Below are positions 22,641 through 35,700 of a stretch of 64,000 nucleotides of DNA, in pieces; within the stretch, counting starts at the first letter, position 1; every line of letters begins with the position of its first letter. Made by a program: the position numbers and the translations under genes. Source of the stretch: Reticulitermes speratus. Lineage: Eukaryota > Arthropoda > Insecta > Blattodea > Rhinotermitidae. The notes below the pieces were generated by a model, which was not told where the DNA came from, ran no database searches, and saw nothing but the letters and a program-made list of their open reading frames with translations. The stretch is taken from assembly GCA_021186555.1 (NCBI GenBank), contig JAJKFL010000237.1, forward strand, positions 2,252,558-2,316,557, in the 5' to 3' direction.

Positions 22641-23647
22641 AGAAAAAATCGACAATTTTGACACGAAACAATTGCAATATTTCACTGGCACAAATGTTGA
22701 GAACTCTGAAATCAAAGACAGTCGTAACAAAAGATATCAAATGTGTGAAAAAAAAACTTGCAGTGAAGCAGGAAGTGCAGTGTTGCAGTTTCGCAAATTA
22801 AAGTGACTGTCAACGACGCACTACACAATTGCCGCCACAAATGACAACACAAAGCGGCAGTGCGTGTGTACACGCACAAGACAATGCAACTTGCGAAGGC
22901 CGAAGTGTGGTCCAGGATTATAATCCTGGAACTGATTCAGTTGTTCGGAGTCTGAGACTGACAAATCCAGCAATAAATCCAGCAATGCATCAACATCCCT
23001 CCAGAACATCTGCGCTTGTACTGGAGTTCCAGATGTGTCACAAAGACAGACGTCGCGTACCCAGGAGCCAGGTCTGTCGTAACTGTCCGTCCTGGATACA
23101 GACCTAACACTTCCCAGGAGATAAGTTTGCAATGGGGGACGGAGGTGTTGGTAAGAACGCTGTTAGTTGCTAACACAATATAGCGTCAGTGATGGATAGG
23201 TGAATGAGTGTGGATCATTGGTGCAATGACACTAACAGGTTACAAACAGAAGTACTTGGAGAAGAAATTATCGCAGTGTCACTTTGCATACCACAAATCC
23301 CACAGACGCTGACACACGCTTAGTGAACAACGGTAATGTAGTGCAGAGCGTAAACAGTGTAAACAGCAAAGTTTGCATTACAAAAGCAAATAAAAAGGTG
23401 GACACTAAATAGACAAAGCACGTAAAGCTGTCGACACGCTCATCAAGTAAGCACATCGACACTAACGCAACAACACTAACTGCGCTACACACTAACAAAT
23501 TATACATTTAACAGCAAAACAACAGTCCAGATAAGTGGCCAGCTGATCTCCCTACACAACACACGCATTCTGAACTATACAACTCCTTACACAACTTATA
23601 ACTCAACTTCTGACCTTACTTAGCAACTTGCCTCCAAACACTGCAGT
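22641..23647. other. Spacer without recognised gene
   Basis: Several short frames on both strands overlap at 22821-23176, none with a domain I recognise. A perfect 18-bp palindrome lies at 22912-22929. CA-rich low-complexity DNA fills 23200-23600. Confidence 0.4.
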
Positions 23648-26600
23648 GACCGGCACAACGCACTAGCTACATGACATACTGTCAGTGTTACAGTTCTGTT
23701 GTAATAGACCGGCACAACGCACTAGCTACATGACATACTGTCAGTGTTACAGTTCTGTTGTAATAGACCGGCACAACGCACTAGCTACATGACATACTGT
23801 CAGTGTTACAGTTCTGTTGTAATAGACCGGCACAACGCACTAGCTACATGACATACTGTCAGTGTTACAGTTCTGTTGTAATAGACCGGCACAACGCACT
23901 AGCTACATGACATACTGTCAGTGTTACAGTTCTGTTGTAATAGACCGGCACAACGAACTAGCTACATTACATACTGTCAGTGTTACAGTTCTATTGTAAT
24001 AGACCGGCACAACGCACTAGCTACATGACATACTGTCAGTGTTACAGTTCTATTGTAATAGACCGGCACAACGCACTAGCTACATGACATACTGTCAGTG
24101 TTACAGTTCTGTTGTAATAGACCGGCACAACGCACTAGCTACATGACATACTGTCAGTGTTACAGTTCTGTTGTAATAGACCGGCACAACGCACTAGCTA
24201 CATGACATACTGTCAGTGTTACAGTTCTGTTGTAATAGACCGGCACAACGCACTAGCTACATGACATACTGTCAGTGTTACAGTTCTTTTGTAATAGACC
24301 GGCACAACGCACTAGCTACATGACATACTGTCAGTGTTACAGTTCTGTTGTAATAGACCGGCACAACGCACTAGCTACATGACATACTGTCAGTGTTACA
24401 GTTCTGTTGTAATAGACCGGCACAACGCACTAGCTACATGACATACTGTCAGTGTTACAGTTCTGTTGTAATAGACCGGCACAACGCACTAGCTACATGA
24501 CATACTGTCAGTGTTACAGTTCTATTGTAATAGACCGGCACAACGCACTAGCTACATGACATACTGTCAGTGTTACAGTTCTATTGTAATAGACCGGCAC
24601 AACGCACTAGCTACATGACATACTGTCAGTGTTACAGTTCTGTTGTAATAGACCGGCACAACGCACTAGCTACATGACATACTGTCAGTGTTACAGTTCT
24701 GTTGTAATAGACCGGCACAACGCACTAGCTACATGACATACTGTCAGTGTTACAGTTCTATTGTAATAGAACGGCACAACGCACTAGCTACATGACATAC
24801 TGTCAGTGTTACAGTTCTATTGTAATAGACCGGCACAACGCACTAGCTACATGACATACTGTCAGTGTTACAGTTCTGTTGTAATAGACCGGCACAACGC
24901 ACTAGCTACATGACATACTGTCAGTGTTACAGTTCTATTGTAATAGACCGGCACAACGCACTAGCTACATGACATACTGTCAGTGTTACAGTTCTGTTGT
25001 AATAGACCGGCACAACGCACTAGCTACATGACATACTGTCAGTGTTACAGTTCTATTGTAATAGACCGGCACAACGCACTAGCTACATGACATACTGTCA
25101 GTGTTACAGTTCTATTGTAATAGACCGGCACAACGCACTAGCTACATGACATACTGTCAGTGTTACAGTTCTGTTGTAATAGACCGGCACAACGCACTAG
25201 CTACATGACATACTGTCAGTGTTACAGTTCTGTTGTAATAGACCGGCACAACGCACTAGCTACATGACATACTGTCAGTGTTACAGTTCTATTGTAATAG
25301 ACCGGCACAACGCACTAGCTACATGACATACTGTCAGTGTTACAGTTCTGTTGTAATAGACCGGCACAACGCACTAGCTACATGACATACTGTCAGTGTT
25401 ACAGTTCTGTTGTAATAGACCGGCACAACGCACTAGCTACATGACATACTGTCAGTGTTACAGTTCTGTTGTAATAGACCGGCACAACGCACTAGCTACA
25501 TGACATACTGTCAGTGTTACAGTTCTGTTGTAATAGACCGGCACAACGCACTAGCTACATGACATACTGTCAGTGTTACAGTTCTGTTGTAATAGACCGG
25601 CACAACGCACTAGCTACATGACATACTGTCAGTGTTACAGTTCTGTTGTAATAGACCGGCACAACGCACTAGCTACATGACATACTGTCAGTGTTACAGT
25701 TCTGTTGTAATAGACCGGCACAACGCACTAGCTACATGACATACTGTCAGTGTTACAGTTCTGTTGTAATAGACCGGCACAACGCACTAGCTACATGACA
25801 TACTGTCAGTGTTACAGTTCTGTTGTAATAGACCGGCACAACGCACTAGCTACATGACATACTGTCAGTGTTACAGTCCTGTTGTAATAGACCGGCACAA
25901 CGCACTAGCTACATGACATACTGTCAGTGTTACAGTTCTATTGTAATAGACCGGCACAACGCACTAGCTACATGATATACTGTCAGTGTTACAGTTCTAT
26001 TGTAATAGACCGGCACAACGCACTAGCTACATGACATACTGTCAGTGTTACAGTTCATTTGTAATAGACCGGCACAACGCACTAGCTACATGACATACTG
26101 TCAGTGTTACTAGTTCTATTGTAATAGACCGGCACAACGCACTAGCTACATGACATACTGTCATGTTACAGTTCTGTTGTAATAGACCGGCACAACGCAC
26201 TAGCTACATGACATACTGTCAGTGTTACAGTTCTATTGTAATAGACCGGCACAACGCACTAGCTACATGACATACTGTCAGTGTTACAGTTCTATGTAAT
26301 AGACCGGCACAACGCACTAGCTACATGACATACTGTCAGTGTTACAGTTCTATTGTAATAGACCGGCACAACGCACTAGCTACATGACATACTGTCAGTG
26401 TTACAGTTCTATTGTAAAAGACCGGCACAACGCACTAGCTACATGAATACTGTCATGTTACAGTTCTTTGTAATAGACCGGCACAACGCACTAGCTACAT
26501 GACATACTGTCAGTGTTACAGTTCTATTGTATGAACCGGCACAACGTCCTAGACTACATGAATACTGTCAATGTTACAGTTCTATTGTATAGACCGGCAC

Positions 26601-26650
26601 AATGGTCGGCACTGCTGTACATGACATTACTGTCAATGTTACAGTTTCTG
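23648..26650. repeat. 59-bp minisatellite, about 51 copies
   Basis: The unit begins GACCGGCACAACGCACTAGC and ends TTCTGTTGTAATA. The main variant is CTATTG for CTGTTG, patchily distributed. Copies are highly uniform to about 26000; from 26030 to 26650 single-base indels accumulate and the array grades into the 46-bp array. Confidence 0.97.
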
Positions 26651-26689
26651 CTGTAAAAACCGCACACGCATACTGACAGGAATACTGGG

Positions 26690-29600
26690 TCATTGGGATC
26701 GTTATATGCTATTTTGACGGATACTGGGTCTATAGGACTACATGTATAATGCCTGTTATGACAGGATTACTGGTCTGGGACTGCGTATAATGCCCTACAT
26801 TACTGACAGGATACTGGGTCTTGGGACTGCGTATTTAATAGACCGCACATCACTTAGCTATGACAGGATACTGGTTTGGGACTGCTGTATAATGCCTCAT
26901 TATGACTAGGATACTGGGTCTTGGGACTGCTGTATAATGCCCTCATTATGACAGATACTGGGTCTTGGGACTGCTGTATAATGCCCTCATTATGACAGGA
27001 TACTGGGTCTTGGACTGCTGTAATATGCCCGCCTTCATTATGACAGGATACTGGGTCTTGGGACTGCTGTATAATGCCCTTCATTATGACAGGATACTGG
27101 GTCTTGGACTGCTGTATAATGCCCTCATTATGACAGGATACTGGGTCTTGGGACTGCTGTATAATGCCCTTCATTATGACAGGTTACTGGGTCTTGGGAC
27201 TGCTGTATAATGCCCTTCATTATGACAGGATACTGGGTCTTGGGACTGCTGTATAATGCCCCTCATTATGACAGGATACTGGGTCTTGGGACTGCTGTAT
27301 AATGCCCTTCATTATGACAGGATACTGGGTCTTGGGACTGCTGTATAATGCCCCTCATTATGACAGGATACTGGGTCTTGGGACTGCTGTATAATGCCCC
27401 TCATTATGACAGGATACTGGGTCTTGGGACTGCTGTATAATGCCCTTCATTATGACAGGATACTGGGTCTTGGGACTGCTGTATAATGCCCTTCATTATG
27501 ACAGGATACTGGGTCTTGGGACTGCTGTATAATGCCCTCATTATGACAGGATACTGGGTCTTGGGACTGCTGTATAATGCCCTTCATTATGACAGGATAC
27601 TGGGTCTTGGGACTGCTGTATAATGCCCCTCATTATGACAGGATACTGGGTCTTGGGACTGCTGTATAATGCCCTCATTATGACAGGATACTGGGTCTTG
27701 GGACTGCTGTATAATGCCCTTCATTATGACAGGATACTGGGTCTTGGGACTGCTGTATAATGCCCTTCATTATGACAGGATACTGGGTCTTGGGACTGCT
27801 GTATAATGCCCTCATTATGACAGGATACTGGGTCTTGGGACTGCTGTATAATGCCCCTCATTATGACAGGATACTGGGTCTTGGGACTGCTGTATAATGC
27901 CCTCATTATGACAGGATACTGGGTCTTGGGACTGCTGTATAATGCCCTTCATTATGACAGGATTACTGGGTCTTGGGACTGCTGTATAATGCCCTCATTA
28001 TGACAGGATACTGGGTCTTGGGACTGCTGTATAATGCCCTCATTATGACAGGATACTGGGTCTTGGGACTGCTGTATAATGCCCTTCATTATGACAGGAT
28101 ACTGGGTCTTGGGACTGCTGTATAATGCCCTCATTATGACAGGATACTGGGTCTTGGGACTGCTGTATAATGCCCCTCATTATGACAGGATACTGGGTCT
28201 TGGGACTGCTGTATAATGCCCTTCATTATGACAGGATACTGGGTCTTGGGACTGCTGTATAATGCCCCTCATTATGACAGGATACTGGGTCTTGGGACTG
28301 CTGTATAATGCCCTCATTAGACAGGATACTGGGTCTTGGGACTGCTGTATAAATGCCCTTCATTATGACAGGATACTGGGTCTTGGGACTGCTGTATAAT
28401 GCCCTCATTATGACAGGATACTGGGTCTTGGGACTGCTGTATAATGCCCTTCATTATGACAGGATACTGGGTCTTGGGACTGCTGTATAATGCCCTTCAT
28501 TATGACAGGATACTGGGTCTTGGGACTGCTGTATAATGCCCCTCATTATGACAGGATACTGGGTCTTGGGACTGCTGTATAATGCCTTCATTATGACAGG
28601 ATACTGGGTCTTGGGACTGCTGTATAATGCCCTCATTATGACAGGATACTGGGTCTTGGGACTGCTGTATAATGCCCTTCATTATGACAGGATACTGGGT
28701 CTTGGGACTGCTGTATAATGCCCTTCATTATGACAGGATACTGGGTCTTGGGACTGCTGTATAATGCCCTTCATTATGACAGGATACTGGGTCTTGGGAC
28801 TGCTGTATAATGCCCTTCATTATGACAGGATACTGGGTCTTGGGACTGCTGTATAATGCCCCTCATTATGACAGGATACTGGGTCTTGGGACTGCTGTAT
28901 AATGCCCTCATTATGACAGGATACTGGGTCTTGGGACTGCTGTATAATGCCCTTCATTATGACAGGATACTGGGTCTTGGGACTGCTGTATAATGCCTCA
29001 TTATATGACAGGATACTGGGTCTTGGGACTGCTGTATAATGCCCTTCATTATGACAGGATACTGGGTCTTGGGACTGCTGTATAATGCCCTTCATTATGA
29101 CAGGATACTGGGTCTTGGGACTGCTGTATAATGCCCTTCATTATGACAGGATACTGGGTCTTGGGACTGCTGTATAATGCCCTTCATTATGACAGGATAC
29201 TGGGTCTTGGGACTGCTGTATAATGCCCTTCATTATGACAGGATACTGGGTCTTGGGACTGCTGTATAATGCCCTTCATTATGACAGGATACTGGGTCTT
29301 GGGACTGCTGTATAATGCCCTTCATTATGACAGGATACTGGGTCTTGGGACTGCTGTATAATGCCCTTCATTATGACAGGATACTGGGTCTTGGAACTGC
29401 TGTATAATTCCCTTCATTATGACAGGATACTGGGTCTTGGGACTGCCGTATAATTCCCTTCATTATGACAGGACACTGGGTCTTGGGACTGCCGTATAAT
29501 TCCCTTCATTATGACAGGACACTGGGTCTTGGGACTGCCGTATAATTCCCTTCATTATGACAGGACACTGGGTCTTGGGACTGCCGTATAATTCCCTTCA

Positions 29601-30560
29601 TTATGACAGGACACTGGGTCTTGGGACTGCCGTATAATTCCCTTCATTATGACAGGACACTGGGTCTTGGGACTGCCGTATAATTCCCTTCATTATGACA
29701 GGATACTGGGTCTTGGGACTGCCGTATAATTCCCTTCATTATGACAGGACACTGGGTCTTGGGACTGCCGTATAATTCCCTTCATTATGACAGGATACTG
29801 GGTCTTGGGACTGCCGTATAATTCCCTTCATTATGACAGGATACTGGGTCTTGGGACTGCCGTATAATTCCCTTCATTATGACAGGACACTGGGTCTTGG
29901 GACTGCCGTATAATTCCCTTCATTATGACAGGACACTGGGTCTTGGGACTGCCGTATAATTCCCTTCATTATGACAGGACACTGGGTCTTGGGACTGCCG
30001 TATAATTCCCTTCATTATGACAGGACACTGGGTCTTGGGACTGCCGTATAATTCCCTTCATTATGACAGGACACTGGGTCTTGGGACTGCCGTATAATTC
30101 CCTTCATTATGACAGGACACTGGGTCTTGGGACTGCCGTATAATTCCCTTCATTATGACAGGACACTGGGTCTTGGGACTGCCGTATAATTCCCTTCATT
30201 ATGACAGGACACTGGGTCTTGGGACTGCTGTATAATTCCCTTCATTATGACAGGACACTGGGTCTTGGGACTGCCGTATAATTCCCTTCATTATGACAGG
30301 ACACTGGGTCTTGGGACTGCCGTATAATTCCCTTCATTATGACAGGACACTGGGTCTTGGGACTGCCGTATAATTCCCTTCATTATGACAGGACACTGGG
30401 TCTTGGGACTGCCGTATAATTCCCTTCATTATGACAGGACACTGGGTCTTGGGACTGCCGTATAATTCCCTTCATTATGACAGGACACTGGGTCTTGGGA
30501 CTGCCGTATAATTCCCTTCATTATGACAGGATACTGGGTATTGGGACTGCTGTATAATGC
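26690..30560. repeat. 46-bp minisatellite in two variant domains, about 84 copies
   Basis: The unit contains ATGACAGGATACTGGGTCTT and GGGACTGCTGTATAATGCCC. The spacer before each unit varies (CCTCA, CCTTCA, CCCTCA), making units of 45-46 bp. From about 29395 to 30530 a second variant with GCCGTATAATTCCC and GGACACTGGG takes over. The left edge (26690-27130) is indel-rich, and near 26836 a remnant of the neighbouring 59-bp unit is embedded. Confidence 0.97.
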
Positions 30561-30764
30561 CATTCAATCACCGAGGGCCCTTTGTTTGAAGCTTCATAAA
30601 GTTGGCTTTGAGGTTGGCAGAATGACAGACGTATAAATTTACAACACTGCCTCAACAACTTCATACAGACCAAAGCTGTCCGCCATGAAGGCATATGGGG
30701 GGAGCAAAGTTACAGATCCACTCATACTTAACCTAGGCACTAGATTGAGATGAGTTGTTTAACT
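30561..30764. other. Short unique spacer
   Basis: Nothing recognised. Confidence 0.4.
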
Positions 30765-30960
30765 TTACTCCCCGGCCGCATTGACCCCGTAAATTAACCC
30801 CGGTACACCTTGTACAGGAGGTTTGGTGTGTCCCAGAACAGGTCTCGGCATTTTGGGGAAGATAAAAGTTTCTTGCTCAAACCGGGATTCAAATTCCTGA
30901 CCGTCCAGCCCGTAGCCCAGTTCCTTTACCAACTGTGCTATCCCAGCTCCTTGTAAGGAC
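30765..30960 (-). mobile_element. tRNA-derived SINE, family 1, diverged
   Basis: The minus strand reads GATAGCACAGTTGG (A box) and AATTTGAATCCCG (decayed B box), then a body matching 21091-21377, including the PRPVLGHTKPPVQGVPGL translation. It is older than the other copy by its degenerate boxes. Confidence 0.7.
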
Positions 30961-31089
30961 CGCGTGTTAGCTGTCCGTTGTATGTAGCTGTTCGGTCGTT
31001 GTGCACAGGGAGGGGCTGGAGAAAACAGCGTAAGGAGCAGCTTCATGATTCGTATTCCTCATCAAGTGTTATTTAGATGATAAATGGAA

Positions 31090-31385
31090 AGGCCTGTGTT
31101 GGGCGGGGCATGTAGCGTGCATGGGGAATGAGAGAAATGCTTACGGTGTTTGGGTTAGGAAAGCTGTAGGAAAGAGACCATTTGGAAGATCTAGGGGTAG
31201 GCGGGACAGTATTTAAATGGCTCTGAAAAAGGATAGGAAGACGTAGAATTCATTAATCTCGCTGAAAATACTAACACATGGCGGACTGTTGTGAATACGG
31301 TAATGAACATTAGGGTTTCACAAAATATCTTCGCTAGCAGTGGAACTACTACTTTCTCAAGAAGCACTTTGCGCCATGGTGAAGA
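31090..31385 (+). pseudogene. Non-LTR retrotransposon 3' end, truncated
   Basis: The plus strand encodes a decayed GKRPFGRSRGR segment, then a stop, then remnants of the downstream residues, and ends in a tail with TTCTCAAGAAGCAC. This is the same family as 818-1140, in the opposite orientation, with no catalytic RT part. Confidence 0.6.
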
Positions 31386-32040
31386 TGATTCCTATTACGT
31401 TCGTGTAGCTATTAGAAGACCACAGTATACGCTGCTTTGATTGCTGTAACCACGTTTGTACGTACAACATCACCCTGTATATGTTACCCTCTAAATTTAC
31501 GAAAAACTTTTTTTAAAAATAATATGGTATATGAATATGAAATTGGATATAAAACAGAACTCGAGAAACAAACTCCGAATGAATATCAATGAGCAACAGA
31601 ATAATGGTCGATATAATTTTGTATATTATCTTCATTCCAGGATCAAACCTTACGTGTTCGGCACGTGTCTCTGTACCCAGCCTCTGGAAAGGCATGTATA
31701 AATAAAATTAAACAAATTTCCCTCTTAAGTTTGAAAATGATCGGAGTTATGTAGGAACAATTCCCAATGTACAGCTCCATAAAGTCACTGCAATCACTGC
31801 AAGTCACTTCATTTATTTCGTTTTCCGCTGGACCTTTGTTCGTTCAATTAGCACAATCGTAGGAAACCGTATAAAAGTTAACTGGACATTTTAGACTTCA
31901 TTTCAGTTACATTTCTATAAACAATTCTGTGAATCAAACACAAAAATGCTGATGTTTTGTGTGTTTTGCAGGCAAGTGTAAACTGACAGAACAGAAACCA
32001 AAAATTACATCGTGTATCTGAAGCGAATATCATATATATA
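31386..32040. other. AT-rich spacer
   Basis: No gene. CACCCTGTATA near 31470 resembles the end of a TA-targeting DNA element. Short frames lack recognisable domains. Confidence 0.4.
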
Positions 32041-32122
32041 TACAGGGCATACACAAAAGAATGGTGCGGATTATATGGTTTATTCAATTGATACCGCACC
32101 ATTCTTTTGTGTATGCCCTGTA
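32041..32122. mobile_element. Perfect 29-bp inverted repeat; candidate solo-hairpin MITE
   Basis: Arms 32041-32069 and 32094-32122 are exact reverse complements around a 24-base AT-rich loop. Both ends read TACAGGGC outward-in, so the element is CAGGG...CCCTG between TA dinucleotides, as expected for Tc1/mariner-type TA target duplication. It has no coding capacity. Confidence 0.65.
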
Positions 32123-32394
32123 CATTGACAATAAAATTGGCTGTACAAGGTATAGAAAGTGTAAATCACTGAAACAGAGTCATAATTTACCCCTTTAAAG
32201 CACAGAAGTCACTATATGTACCACCTGCTGTATTACAAGACATCTCCACTTGCCAAAGCAATGTGTCACTGTCAGAATATACAAAATGTTATTCACCCAA
32301 AAAGCTGGCCAGTGTAATGGAGGAGCAGTGTGTTAGTTGCGAGGGAAAAAACATTTATTTTAGTCTGACCCCTTCTACGAAATCAGTGTGGGTG
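32123..32394. other. Spacer with dispersed segment
   Basis: The part 32178-32230 matches 13702-13755 (CCCTTTAAAGC, then ACTATATGTACC), showing an unnamed dispersed repeat. Nothing else recognised. Confidence 0.45.
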
Positions 32395-32590
32395 TAGAGG
32401 ATTATTGTGTCACATGATCACACAAACACACTCGGTAGGAATCCTCTGGACGAAGGATCGGCTGGTCGCCGAGGCTTCTAACTGCACAACACACAACAAA
32501 TAAACATCCATGCCCCCAAAGGGATTCGAACCCGCAATCCCAGCAAGCGAGCAGCCGCAGACCTACGTTAATATCAATATACGTCCACAA
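32395..32590 (-). mobile_element. tRNA-derived SINE, family 2, minus strand
   Basis: Shares CACTCGGTAGGA, ACATCCATGCCCCC and the B box GGATTCGAACCCGC with the copy at 19800-20045. The head is truncated near 32580. Confidence 0.75.
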
Positions 32591-32745
32591 ACAGTTTCAG
32601 AGGCGCAGACTAACAACGTGTTGACCCGTTCAGTTGCTGTTACCAACATAACAACACTAAACGCTCTATGCAAGACAGCTGACCACTGCTGTGTTAGTCA
32701 CGTGGCCTTGAGCACATTCCTATGTAATGCTGTTGGTTTGCAAGT
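32591..32745. other. Short spacer before 18-bp array
   Basis: Nothing recognised; a plus-strand frame leads into the array but is not supported as a gene. Confidence 0.4.
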
Positions 32746-35700
32746 CTGCAGTGCTTAGTGATGCAGCTGTGCTTAGTGATGCAGCTGTGCTTAGTGATGC
32801 AGCAGTGCTTAGTGATGCAGCTCTGCTTAGTGATGCAGCTGTGCTTAGTGATGCAGCAGTGCTTAGTGATGCAGCTGTGCTTAGTGATGCAGCAGTGCTT
32901 AGAGATGCAGCAGTGCTTAGTGATGCAGCAGTGCTTAGTGATGCAGCTGTGCTTAGTGATGCAGCAGTGCTTAGAGATGCAGCAGTGCTTAGTGATGCAG
33001 CTATGCTTACTGATGCAGCAGTGCTTAGTGATGCAGCAGTGCTTAGTGATGCAGCTGTGCTTAGTGATGCAGCAGTGCTTAGTGATGCAGCAGTGCTTAG
33101 TGATGCAGCAGTGCTTAGTGATGCAGCAGTGCTTAGTGATGCAGCAGTGCTTAGTGATGCAGCAGTGCTTAGTGATGCAGCAGTGCTTAGTGATGCAGCA
33201 GTGCTTAGTGATGCAGCTGTGCTTAGTGATGCAGCTGTGTTTAGTGATGCAGCAGTGCTTAGAGATGCAGCTGTGCTTAGTGATGCAGCAGTGCTTAGTG
33301 ATGCAGCTGTGCTTACTGATGCAGCAGTGCTTAGTGATGCAGCAGTGCTTAGTGATGCAGCTGTGCTTAGTGATGCAGCTGTGCTTAGTGATGCAGCTGT
33401 GCTTAGTGATGCAGCAGTGATTAGTGATGCAGCTGTGCTTAGTGACGCAGCTGTGTTTAGTGATGCAGCAGTGCTTAGTGATGCAGCTGTGCTTAGTGAT
33501 GCAGCAGTGCTTAGTGATGCAGCTGTGCTTAGTGATGCAGCAGTGCTTAGTGATGCAGCTGTGCTTAGTGATGCAGCTGTGTTTAGTGATGCAGCAGTGC
33601 TTAGTGATGCAGCTGTGCTTAGTGATGCAGCAGTGCTTAGTGATGCAGCTGTGCTTAGTGATGCAGCAGTGCTTAGTGATCAGGTGTGCTTAGTGATGCA
33701 GCTGTGCTTAGAGGTGACAGCTGTGCTTAGTGATGCAGCAGTGCTTAGTGATGCAGCAGTGCTTAGTGATGCAGCTGTGCTTAGTGATGCAGCTGTGCTT
33801 AGTGATGCAGCTGTGCTTAGTGATGCAGCTGTGCTTAGTGATGCAGCTGTGCTTAGTGATGCAGCAGTGCTTGTGATGAGCTGTGTTAGTGATGCAGCTG
33901 TGCTTAGTGATGCAGCGTGCTTAGTGTGCAGCTGTGCTTAGTGATGCAGCTGTGCTTAGTGATGCAGCTGTGCTTAGTGATGCAGCGTGCTTAGTGTGCA
34001 GCAGTGCTTGTATGCAGCAGTGCTTAGTGATGCAGCGTGCTTAGTGATGCAGCTGTGCTTAGTGATGCAGCTGTGCTTAGTGATGCAGCGTGCTAGTGAT
34101 GCAGCAGTGCTTAGTGATGCAGCGTGATTATGATGCAGTGTGTTTAGTGATGCAGCTGTGCTTAGTGATGCAGCTGTGCTTAGTGATGCAGCTGTGCTTA
34201 GTGATGCAGCTGTGCTTAGTGATGCAGCTGTGCTTAGTGTGACAGCGTGCTTAGTGATGCAGCTGTGTTAGTGATGCAGCTGTGCTTAGTGATGCAGCTG
34301 TGTTAGTGTGACAGTGTGTTAGTGATGCAGCAGTGCTTAGTGATGCAGCTGTGCTTAGTGATGCAGCTGTGCTTAGTGATGCAGCTGTGCTTAGTGTGAC
34401 AGCTGTGCTTAGTGGTGCAGTAGTGCTTAGTGATGCAGCTGTGCTTAGTGTGACAGCTGTGCTTAGTGATGCAGCGTGCTTAGTGATGCAGCGTGCTTAG
34501 TGGTGACACTGTGCTTAGTGATGCAGAGTGCTTAGTGATGCAGCAGTGCTTAGTGATGCAGCTGTGCTTAGTGATGCAGCTGTGCTTAGTGTGCAGCTGT
34601 GCTTAGTGATGCAGTGTGTTAGTGTGCAGCTGTGCTTAGTGATGCAGCAGTGCTTAGTGATGCAGCGTGCTTAGTGATGCAGCTGTGCTTAGTGATGCAG
34701 CTGTGCTTAGTGGTGACAGCTGTGCTTAGTGATGCAGAGTGCTTAGTGATGCAGCTGTGCTTAGTGTGACAGCTGTGCTTAGTGATGCAGCAGTGCTAGT
34801 GATGCAGCGTGCTTAGTGTGCAACTGTGCTTAGTGTGCAGCGTGCTTAGTGATGCAGCGTGCTTAGTGATGCAGCTGTGCTTAGTGATGCAGCTGTGCTT
34901 AGTGATGCAGTTGTGCTTAGTGATGCAGCGTGCTTAGTGATGCAGCAGTGCTTTATGTGCAGCTGTGTTTAGTGATGCAGCTGTGCTTAGTGATGCAGCT
35001 GTGCTTAGTGATGCAGCTGTGCTTAGTGATGCAGCTGTGCTTAGTGATGCAGCTGTGCTATATGTGTTAGATGCAGCTGTGCTTAGTGATGCAGCATGTG
35101 CTTTTTTAGTGATGCAGCTGTGCTTAGTGATGCAGCTGTGCTTAGTGATGCAGATGTGTTAGTGATGCAGCTGTGCTTAGTGATGCAGCTGTGCTTAGTG
35201 ATGCAGCTGTGCTTAGTGATGCAGCTGTGCTTAGTGATGCAGCTGTGCTTAGTGGTGACAGCGTGCTTAGTGATGCAGCTGTGCTTAGTGATGCAGCTGT
35301 GCTTAGTGATGCAGCTGTGCTTAGTGATGCAGCTGTGTTTAGTGGTGACAGCTGTGCTTAGTGATGCAGCAGTGCTTAGTGATGCAGCTGTGCTTAGTGA
35401 TGCAGCTGTGCTTAGTGATGCAGCTGTGCTTAGTGTGACAGCTGTGCTTAGTGATGCAGTAGTGCTTAGTGATGCAGCTGTGCTTAGTGTGACAGCTGTG
35501 CTTAGTGATGCAGCAGTGCTTAGTGATGCAGCTGTGCTTAGTGGTGACAGCTGTGCTTAGTGTGACAGCAGTGCTTAGTGATGCAGCTGTGCTTAGTGAT
35601 GCAGCTGTGCTTAGTGATGCAGCTGTGCTTAGTGATGCAGTTGTGCTTAGTGATGCAGCTGTGCTAGTGATGCAGCTGTGCTTAGTGATGCAGCTGTGTT

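Noticed and set aside
22821..23176. Overlapping frames of about 80-100 residues on both strands
   Set aside because: No domain; the strands compete and neither shows clear coding character.
26854..29095. Frames with QQSQDPVSCHNEG repeats
   Set aside because: Readings of the 46-bp array with frame changes at each unit-length variant.
32727..33941. 404-residue AVLSDA repeat protein
   Set aside because: Product of the 18-bp array. The unit is divisible by three and has stop-free frames, and the frames break where indels begin.
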